From Chloroflexota bacterium (lineage in GTDB: Bacteria > Chloroflexota > Dehalococcoidia > UBA2979): 9,316 nucleotides of DNA. Shown here piece by piece: positions 1 to 5,261 of this stretch. The notes below the pieces were generated by a model. It was not told the DNA's origin, searched no databases, and was given only the letters and a program-made list of their open reading frames with translations. Numbering within the stretch: position 1 is the first letter of the stretch; each line of letters starts with the position of its first letter. The position numbers and the translations under genes are program-made. Location of the stretch: NCBI GenBank assembly GCA_009843585.1, contig VYDC01000122.1:15531-24846 (forward strand). Reading direction: 5' to 3'.

Positions 1-915
1 CTGCTGCCCCCGCGACTCCTGCTCGTCGGACTCGGCGTGGATACGCGCGCGGAGCGGATGGCTCGGTTCCTCTCGGAGCGCGGCGTCGACATGTCCGTCC
101 TCACGTTCTTCGGCTTCCGGCACCGCGACGAGACGCTGCTCGCACGGCAGGTCGAGGTGGAGCGCGACGGGACGGCGCCGCCAGCGCGCCCGTCCGGCCA
201 GAGCGCGGCCGAGAAGCGGCAGGCGCTCCAGAGGCGGCTGGCCGAGCGGGGAATGACCGACCTGTTCGACGAGATCGCCGGCACCCTGCGTAGTGTCCTT
301 CCCGAGTCCTCCCAGAACACCGGCGCATGGGGAATCAGCTTCAACCTGCCCTTCGGCGCGGGCCGTCGCCGGTTTTGTCATCTCTGGGTCGAGGAGGACG
401 TCGGCGCCCGGGTCCAGTGGTACGCGATCCCGGAGCACTACGAAGCCGATGCGCTCGACGCGCTCGCTCAGGAGGGCGAACGACTCGGCTGGCTGCCCGT
501 GCGGGGCGGCCTCTCTCTCAACATCGCCGGCGATGAGCGGTGGCGGCAGGTGCACGAGGGTCTCACCCGCTTCGTTGCGACAGCTCTGGAATCTTGGAAC
601 ACCGCGCCGCAGGTTGGTGTCGGCGAGTTCCGGGAGCGGGTGTGGTCGTACTTGCGGGACGTGCCGCCCGGCACGGTGGTGACGTACAAGCAGGTGGCTG
701 AGCAGGCGGGGTCTCCCGACGCGGCCCAAGCGGTCGGGAGCATCATGCGCGCCCTCCGCGACGACACCGACGTCCCGTGGCATCGGGTTGTGAACGCGCA
801 GGGGCGTCTCGCCACAGCCGAGTCGCGAGAGCAGCGCGAGAGGCTCGGCGAGGAGGGGATCGACGTCGGCGAGGACGGGTCCGTCGATCTCGAACAGCAC
901 CGGTGGCGCGGGTGA
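1..915 (+). CDS. NucS/DUF91-like nuclease (C-terminal part) fused to an alkyltransferase-like (ATL) DNA-damage-binding domain; 5' end outside window
   Basis: The reading frame is open from base 1, so the gene is cut at its 5' end; the GTG at 37 is internal. The first ~55 visible residues (PPRLLLVGLGVD..., LTFFGFRHRDETLLARQVEVE) resemble the segment that follows the catalytic core in DUF91/NucS-like PD-(D/E)XK proteins; the catalytic core itself would lie upstream. A middle region of ~130 residues, rich in Trp and acidic residues, is unassigned. The last ~95 residues form an MGMT-type DNA-binding domain. The active-site motif is PWHRVVN (Trp at bases 778-780), where true O6-methylguanine methyltransferases have PCHRV. 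Tyr in VTYKQ and the putative arginine finger in SIMRAL are kept. ATL proteins are known to bind O6-alkylguanine, flip the base and flag it for excision repair without transferring the alkyl group. A fused nuclease suggests recognition and incision in one chain (inference). The ATL assignment is strong; the nuclease half is by resemblance only. Confidence 0.85.
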   Translation: MLPPRLLLVGLGVDTRAERMARFLSERGVDMSVLTFFGFRHRDETLLARQVEVERDGTAPPARPSGQSAAEKRQALQRRLAERGMTDLFDEIAGTLRSVLPESSQNTGAWGISFNLPFGAGRRRFCHLWVEEDVGARVQWYAIPEHYEADALDALAQEGERLGWLPVRGGLSLNIAGDERWRQVHEGLTRFVATALESWNTAPQVGVGEFRERVWSYLRDVPPGTVVTYKQVAEQAGSPDAAQAVGSIMRALRDDTDVPWHRVVNAQGRLATAESREQRERLGEEGIDVGEDGSVDLEQHRWRG

Positions 916-986
916 CGCGCCCGCGTGAGGATCGAGGCGGGCCTGCGCTTACTCGAGTGGAGCGGACCGGAACAGGCGTGTATGTG

Positions 987-1000
987 CCCCACCATTGGGG
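987..1000. repeat. Small inverted repeat upstream of the membrane-protein gene
   Basis: CCCCA (987-991) and TGGGG (996-1000) are complementary arms around CCAT. The palindrome ACGTACGT (1008-1015) follows, and TACAAA at 1003-1008 could be a poor -10 box. These lie about 90 bases before the ATG at 1088, where an operator or promoter would be expected, but no -35 box supports a promoter call. Confidence 0.2.
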
Positions 1001-1087
1001 ACTACAAACGTACGTGGCCGACGGCCCCCTCCGCTGGTAGGCTGCCACGGCCCACCACGGCAGCGTCTACCCATTGCGGGGGCACTC

Positions 1088-1639
1088 ATGGAGCAGGACC
1101 GGCCTCCAGCGCGGCCGCCCAAGTCGGGGACGAACTGGAAGTGGTACGTCGCGGGCTTAGCGGCAGCGTTCTTGGTCGGGGTGGCAGTAGGCGCTGGCGT
1201 CGGCACGGAGACGCAGGATGATGCTGCGGTAGTCAGCGTGCCGCCAACCGCAGCGACACCCGAGGCGACGCCGACCAAGGAGCCGGCCACAACGTCCACC
1301 CCTGAGCCGACCGCAACGCCGACCAGCACGCCCGAGCCGACGCCGGCGCCGACCAGCGCGCCCGAGCCGACGCCGGCGTCCGTCGACGAGGCAGAGATCC
1401 GTGCGGCCGCATTCAGTGTGTGGTACGAGGTCAACGGCTACCCGGTGTCCGCGCTGCCCGAGGTGCTCGAGTTCGTAGACGCGGCGTGCGAGTCGCTGGA
1501 GGGCGGTGCGACCGCCGAGGAAGCGGCGCTGGTGATACTCGCGTCGGTGGAGCCGGACCAGTGGGAGACGATGGCGATCATCCTTGGCGCGGGCGTCGAG
1601 GCGTACTGCCCGGACCAGTCCTACAAGTTCACGGCCTGA
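1088..1639 (+). CDS. Membrane-anchored protein with Thr/Pro-rich stalk and DUF732-like C-terminal domain
   Basis: The 183-residue protein has a short cytoplasmic N-terminus ending in a basic KSGTNWKW, then one membrane span at about residues 20-39 (Ala/Gly/Val-rich). A low-complexity stalk follows at about 52-98, built of TPEPT/TPAPTSAPEPT units. A compact helical domain occupies about 99-183, with Cys134 (VDAAC) and Cys174 (EAYCP), probably disulphide-bonded. The paired cysteines and the terminal A-V-x-x-YCP pattern resemble DUF732 domains of exported actinobacterial proteins, which have no known enzyme activity. I chose ATG 1088 because it directly precedes the membrane anchor; the upstream TTG at 995 would add a Pro/Arg-rich stretch with no support. 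The ribosome site is only a G-rich GCGGGGGC. It lies 172 bases after the nuclease-ATL gene on the same strand, so co-transcription is possible. Function unknown. Confidence 0.75.
   Translation: MEQDRPPARPPKSGTNWKWYVAGLAAAFLVGVAVGAGVGTETQDDAAVVSVPPTAATPEATPTKEPATTSTPEPTATPTSTPEPTPAPTSAPEPTPASVDEAEIRAAAFSVWYEVNGYPVSALPEVLEFVDAACESLEGGATAEEAALVILASVEPDQWETMAIILGAGVEAYCPDQSYKFTA
1318..1377 (+). repeat. Two 30-bp tandem repeats in the Thr/Pro-rich stalk
   Basis: Bases 1318-1347 and 1348-1377 are adjacent copies differing at one position (GACCAGCACG versus GACCAGCGCG). Each encodes ten stalk residues, so copy-number change would alter stalk length without shifting frame. A shorter degenerate TPEPT unit precedes them. 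Confidence 0.8.
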
Positions 1640-1659
1640 CCCGCCAGCGACGCGGCGGG
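1640..1659 (+). terminator. Weak hairpin directly after the membrane-protein stop codon
   Basis: CCCGCC (1640-1645) and GGCGGG (1654-1659) form a 6-bp G/C stem with an 8-base loop, starting at the base after the TGA at 1637-1639. There is no T-tract, so it may attenuate or protect the 3' end rather than terminate on its own. Confidence 0.35.
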
Positions 1660-1816
1660 GCCAGCGTGCTACTGGGGTCGTACCGGTCGCCCGGAGGTTT
1701 TGGGAGGCTCGGGCCAGACCGCCAGCCGGGGAGCTCTATGCCTCCTCGCGGTCTTGTCTCCGTGATTCTCCTCGGAAGGCCGGTCATTCCCGCTGCGCCG
1801 TGAGGACGCACCCACC

Positions 1817-1897
1817 GTGGAAGCGCTGCTGCTTCTCATCGCCCTCTGGTTCGCCGCACCCGTCATCCGTCTCTGTTCTACCGTTTCGCGGCCCTGA
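1817..1897 (+). CDS. Possible 26-residue hydrophobic micro-peptide
   Basis: A GTG-started frame encodes 26 residues beginning MEALLLLIALWFAAPVIR. The first 17 form a near-perfect membrane span, followed by a short polar tail with two arginines (LCSTVSRP). GAGG at 1802-1805 lies 11 bases upstream of the GTG, slightly long for a ribosome site but usable. No similarity to a named family is recognised. It could be a small membrane protein, a toxin-like hydrophobic peptide, or chance in a G+C-rich spacer. Confidence 0.25.
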   Translation: MEALLLLIALWFAAPVIRLCSTVSRP

Positions 1898-1922
1898 CGA
1901 ACATGCGTGCGCCACCTCTGTC

Positions 1923-2043
1923 TATACTCCGCCAGCCTTGACAGCCGCAGATTCGCGGTGTCAGGCTCGTATTGCTCAGTGCCCGGTGGTTGGATGCCAA
2001 CCGTCCGGTGATCATCACGAAGGGGTCGCGCAGCGACCCCTTC
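1923..2043 (+). ncRNA. Candidate small structured RNA with three hairpins in the intergenic spacer
   Basis: TATACT at 1923-1928 matches the -10 box proposed for dnaN, although no good -35 box lies upstream. Within the next 120 bases are three stem-loops. The first (1937-1965) has TGACA/TGTCA and CCGC/GCGG arms with one bulged G. The second (1985-2005) has core arms GGTTGG/CCAACC with an ATG loop. The third (2019-2043) is a perfect 11-bp stem. A start near 1935 would give an RNA of roughly 110 nt ending in the strong third hairpin. The first hairpin contains TTGACA (1938-1943), but no -10 box lies at proper spacing from it. Transcription is inferred. Confidence 0.25.
2019..2043. terminator. 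Strong hairpin between convergent genes, probable bidirectional terminator
   Basis: Arms GAAGGGGTCGC (2019-2029) and GCGACCCCTTC (2033-2043) are perfectly complementary over 11 bp around a GCA loop. It starts 11 bases beyond the TAA (2054-2056) of the minus-strand NYN gene and faces the plus-strand genes on the left. No long T-run follows on either strand (CTGCTTTCCGTT on plus is only mildly T-rich), so termination is inferred from stem strength and position. Confidence 0.55.
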
Positions 2044-2053
2044 CTGCTTTCCG

Positions 2054-2577
2054 TTACTGACCAAGCCAGAGGGCCTCGAAGTACGGCGGCGCGAGCGAGA
2101 TGACGGAATCCGCGACATCTCGCAGTCTGCGGGACGAGTTCGGGGTCCCGAATAGGGCGACCTCGGCTTTGCGTCCGAAGTCCTTCACGGCCTGCACCGC
2201 GTCGGCGAAGTCGGTGTCGCCGCTGACGAGGATCTCGGTGTCGTAGTTCCCCCCGGGCAGCGTGCACGAGCATGTCCGTCGCGATGCGAGTGTCGATCCC
2301 CTTCTCGACGGGAGAGACCGATTCCGGTCGGTAGACGAGCGCTCCGAGCCTGATCTCCAGGTCGGGAACCCGGCGGAGCCGGGTCGAGGAAGCGCTGGTG
2401 GCTGCGGAATGCCTCGGGGTCGCGCGTCTGGTCGACCACCGCGTTGTAGTAGTAGCCCCGGACCAGGTCCCGGTTCTCGCCACAGAGCACGGTGCACAGC
2501 TTCTCGAAGCTCACATCGGTGCGGCGATACTCCTCGCGCAGGTTGTGGTAGAGGTTGCTGCCGTCGATGAACACCAT
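2054..2577 (-). pseudogene. NYN-domain (PIN-like) ribonuclease gene broken by two +1 frameshifts
   Basis: Three consecutive minus-strand frames join into one 173-residue NYN protein if one base is dropped from the G run at 2381-2383 and one from the 6-base C run at 2249-2254 (plus-strand bases). The pieces are MVFIDGSNLYHNL... to HQRFLD, then RLRRVPDLEIRLGALVYRPE... to VHAARG, then NYDTEILVSGDTDFADAVQ... to the end LWLGQ. The NYN metal-binding acidic residues are present: Asp5 (FIDGSN), Asp95 and Asp101 (KGIDTRIATDM), Asp120 and Asp122 (SGDTDF). The family cleaves RNA in some members. The reconstruction length (524 minus 2 bases = 174 codons) fits exactly. As written, translation from this ATG leaves the NYN frame after ~65 residues. 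The strong GGAAGGAG upstream (2598-2605) is too far from this ATG (20 bases) but 8 bases from an ATC at 2589. Real decay and homopolymer sequencing errors are both possible. Confidence 0.8.
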
Positions 2578-2655
2578 GACCCTGTTGATCGGGAGATCTC
2601 CTTCCGACTGAAGCCTGCCGATGCACGGCACTGCGAACCCTCGGGAACTTGGCAC

Positions 2656-3520
2656 ACGTCGCTCCGTTCCCCCTCGCGCGTGCCGCTACGCAGGTCGCCT
2701 TCGACGATCGCGGCGCCGCGGACTTCGCACGCACCGCCGTGGGACGCGCGACCCAACTGCTCCGTCACGTGCCATGCCGACGACAGCCGCGCCTACCGGA
2801 ATCCTCGACGACTGCCAACCCACAATGCTCGGTGCCGCCGAGTTCGTCGCGAAGTGGAGCGACAGCGCCCGCCGCGAGAGGGCGGCGTCGATGGCCGCAG
2901 CAGCTCCCGAGCACGGCGGCGGTCCACCGCGACCCAGCGCCCGCGCTGACTCGCTTACCTCTGGAATCGCGCTCAGCTCACCGCCACAGCCGACCGGCTC
3001 GCCACACCCACACCAGCAGGCGCAGCGGCCAGGGGAGCCACACGCGCCGATTGGCCCCTGCGCGCGTCGCACGGGGCTTGAGCTGGGCGGCGGGCGGTAT
3101 CCGCGCCTTCCGGGATGTCCCGCGGGCCGAGTGCACGCCATCTCGGCTCTGCGCCTCACCGCGGCTCACTCGTCTCTCTTGACGGGCGCGGGTGTTTGCC
3201 TCGCGCTCCCGCACCGGGCACTCGCCGGGGTCTACCTCGGCGGGCTCGTCGAGGGAATTCTACTGCGAGGTGGTACAGGGGTTGAAGGCATGGACGTCCC
3301 GTGCCGACCGCATCGGAGTTGCGTAGCGTCGCGGAGGCGAATCAGAGGAGATGACCGGGCCTCAACACCTATGTGTACCGGCCCTTCTCACCCGCCTGCT
3401 CCGAGAATGCGACGGGTAGCTCGCCGCCCCGTCGCAAGTCCTCCTCCGGGGATGTCGCTACGGCGGGCCAGGAATGCCGAGCGAGCGCTGGCATCGCGCC
3501 CGCTCGCGCTGGCAATGCGG
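2656..3520. other. About 865 bases without a convincing gene
   Basis: Both strands carry long open frames, as expected at this G+C content, but their translations are Arg/Pro/Ser-rich, lack ribosome sites and contain no recognisable domain. The longest (plus, 2621-3658, 345 residues) overlaps the starts or ends of better genes on both sides. Two small points stand out. From ATG 2825 the frame reads MLGAAEFVAKWSDSARRERA, which resembles the first residues of MmeI-type DNA methyltransferases before resemblance is lost. ATG 3351, directly behind AGAGGAG, opens a 22-codon frame (MTGPQHLCVPALLTRLLREC...) ending at TAG 3417-3419. The stretch may be decayed DNA of an inserted element. Confidence 0.5.
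3408..3436 (-). terminator. Hairpin downstream of the PD-(D/E)XK gene
   Basis: TGCGACGGG (3408-3416) and CCCGTCGCA (3428-3436) form a perfect 9-bp stem with an 11-base loop, about 85 bases past the minus-strand stop at 3521. A weaker 7-bp stem (GCGAGCG 3481-3487 with CGCTCGC 3501-3507) lies closer to the stop. Neither has a clear T-tract. Confidence 0.35.
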
Positions 3521-4858
3521 TCAGTTGCTCGCTCCCGGCGCGGCATGCCCGCCCTCTCCGGCTACCGTCCCGGCCTTCTCGACCCGCTCAGGCGGCCTCG
3601 GCGTCCGCGGCGTCCATGCATAGAGCTCCTGGACAACCGCGCGGTAGAACTCGTCTAGGAGCGCCCGGACGGAGCGAACGAAGGGGCGCTTTCCACCGCC
3701 CCGCGACACGCCCATGTCCCGAGTCAGGACGAGACGGAAGTACTGCGGGTTGATGCTGCGGTCAGCGAGAAGGGCCGCAGCGGGCTGCTCGATCAGTGCC
3801 GCGAGCGGGTGCGGTACGGCACCTCGACGTGACTCGAAGGCGGTGTGAACGTGCAGGTCACCCGGCCCGTTCTCACGCAGCTGTCGGATGAGCCAGTTGA
3901 CCCGCGTCCGGGGCATGCCTTCGCGGGGCGCATCCACTTGCAGCGATGCGGAGAGCTTCTGGCTCCTGAGGTCGGCGCGCAGCGTGATGTCGGAGACGGT
4001 ATCGGGCACTCGCAGGACGCACTCGAGGACGCCGTCCTCGGCCAGCATCCTGGCTGCCCGCTCTCGCCGGCGGGCGGGGTCTTTCAGGTCGCGCCGCGGG
4101 ATGATCTGCCGCACGTCCCGGCCCAGCTGGCGTCCCAACTCGAGACAGAGGTAGCGCGAGATCTCCTCCCACCTGTCGACCACGTCCCGGGTGCCATCGT
4201 CGTTCCGACGGACCACGCGACGCTTCACGTCATCGAGAACGCGCGTCCAGTGCGGCCCCATGTCCTCGGATCGCATGGTGCCCGCGTTCTCGTGTTGGAG
4301 GTAGGCGATGAGCTCGCCCAGGATCCAGTCCTGGTCGGTGTCTGCGACACCGCGGTGCTCCTTCTGCATCACGGCCTCGGTGAGCAGCGCCACCCAGGAG
4401 ATGTGGTGGAGCTTGACCTTGCTCCGCTTGTGCAGCCTCACGCCGGACGGGTGGTCGCCGGTGGCCGGGACGATCTGGTTCGAGATCGTCACCACCGCGT
4501 CGTAGCCCTGGTGTCGCGCTGCATCGACGTAGGACTCGACCTGCTCTCGCCGGAGCACGCTCGCCCGCGTCTTAACCTCGAAGAGAGCCACCCACGTCTT
4601 CTTCCCGCGCTTGATCTCCACGAGCCCATCCGGACGCACGTCCGGGCCGCCCGGCATCTTCAGCGTCACCTCGACGTAGGCCCGGGGGGCACCTGCTGGA
4701 GCGCCGAAGCGTCTGCGGAGGATCGCCCTGCCGAACTCGTCCACGGCCGTCAGCACGCTCAGCAGGGCGGATGTCGCCCTGGTCTCGCGCTCGCGCTCGC
4801 CCTTGATGCCCGAGGTCGGGATGATGCGGGCCGGCTGGCGGGTCACCGTCGTGGCCAT
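3521..4858 (-). CDS. PD-(D/E)XK-superfamily nuclease-like protein, actinobacterial 'stress response protein' type
   Basis: The protein has 445 residues. The N-terminal half carries the nuclease signature: RPDG (Asp77), strand and turn, then FEVKT (Glu94, Lys96), and a following helix with REQVESYVDAAR and GYDAVVTISNQI. This is the order of a Mrr/RecB-like PD-(D/E)XK fold. The rest (LHHISWVALLTEAV, HRGVADTDQDWILGELIAYL, a long basic middle, RTRVNWLIRQL, and RSVRALLDEFYRAVVQELY near residues 396-413) follows, from memory, a conserved actinobacterial family often labelled 'stress response protein' with no established function. Start ATG 4858 is fixed by a near-ideal GGGAGGA 8 bases upstream; a longer open frame to 4960 has no such site. 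It is divergent from the serine recombinase across 403 bases. All predicted catalytic residues are present, so it is probably active on DNA, as a cargo or defence nuclease (inference). Confidence 0.85.
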   Translation of the reverse strand: MATTVTRQPARIIPTSGIKGERERETRATSALLSVLTAVDEFGRAILRRRFGAPAGAPRAYVEVTLKMPGGPDVRPDGLVEIKRGKKTWVALFEVKTRASVLRREQVESYVDAARHQGYDAVVTISNQIVPATGDHPSGVRLHKRSKVKLHHISWVALLTEAVMQKEHRGVADTDQDWILGELIAYLQHENAGTMRSEDMGPHWTRVLDDVKRRVVRRNDDGTRDVVDRWEEISRYLCLELGRQLGRDVRQIIPRRDLKDPARRRERAARMLAEDGVLECVLRVPDTVSDITLRADLRSQKLSASLQVDAPREGMPRTRVNWLIRQLRENGPGDLHVHTAFESRRGAVPHPLAALIEQPAAALLADRSINPQYFRLVLTRDMGVSRGGGKRPFVRSVRALLDEFYRAVVQELYAWTPRTPRPPERVEKAGTVAGEGGHAAPGASN

Positions 4859-5261
4859 ATGGTGGTTCCTCCCAAAAAACCTGCAGGCTCGGCCCCCTGC
4901 GGCAGATGCCGGACCGCGTCGTCTCCGTGCTGCGGCATGGTCCACCTGTGGGGCTGGCACTGCCTCGCGACACCCGGGATTCTAGGCCACCGGGTCCCAT
5001 GGCGATGGTCGAGCCGCCCGATCGCCTCCCGGCGACTCGGCGCGCTCCCGCGACTCTGGGCCTGAAAATACGAAGCCGCTGGCGGCAGGCCTGTGGTCCT
5101 GCGAGTGCACGGATCGCACGAGGACGGGGGTAGCTCGGCCCGCGGTACGTTCGGGCCCCACCAGGCCGGACGACCGCGACCCTTCGGCAACGCGTGGGGT
5201 CCGCCTTTCGCCGCACTTGCATTAGCACATATGATCTACCGCGGTGACGGGAGGGTAGTTC
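4859..5261. promoter_or_regulatory. Divergent intergenic region between nuclease and recombinase genes
   Basis: No gene is seen in these 403 bases. Going left, the minus strand has a -10-like TAGAAT (complement of 4979-4984) without a good -35 box, then the strong ribosome site before 4858. Going right, a candidate recombinase promoter lies at 5206-5235. Other structure is limited to an 8-bp palindrome CCTGCAGG (4880-4887) and two CTGCGGCA copies 33 bases apart (4897-4904, 4930-4937). No attachment site could be identified. Confidence 0.45.
5206..5235 (+). promoter_or_regulatory. Candidate promoter of the serine recombinase
   Basis: TATGAT at 5230-5235 matches the sigma-70 -10 consensus at five of six positions. 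Eighteen bases upstream, TTTCGC (5206-5211) is a weak -35 box. It sits 26 bases before the ATG at 5262, whose ribosome site is GGGAGGG. Confidence 0.35.

Noticed and set aside
1897..1905. ACGAACATG, also present in dnaN at 6808-6816 in the same orientation, as a possible attachment-site core
   Set aside because: A 9-base match between a short target and about 6.8 kb of sequence is expected about once by chance, and the flanks diverge at once.
1938..1943. Perfect TTGACA as a -35 promoter box
   Set aside because: No -10-like sequence lies 16-19 bases downstream; the site is better explained as one arm of a hairpin.
2650..2655. GTG 2655 with GGAG upstream as the NYN gene start
   Set aside because: It would add 26 residues without family resemblance before the first NYN strand, although the ribosome-site spacing is acceptable; kept only as an alternative.
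2621..3658. 345-residue open frame on the plus strand
   Set aside because: Arg/Pro-rich translation without domains, no ribosome site, and overlap with the NYN gene start and the PD-(D/E)XK gene end. Long stop-free frames are expected at this G+C content.
3845..5065. 406-residue open frame on the plus strand
   Set aside because: Antisense shadow of the PD-(D/E)XK gene, whose motifs and ribosome site are clear on the other strand.
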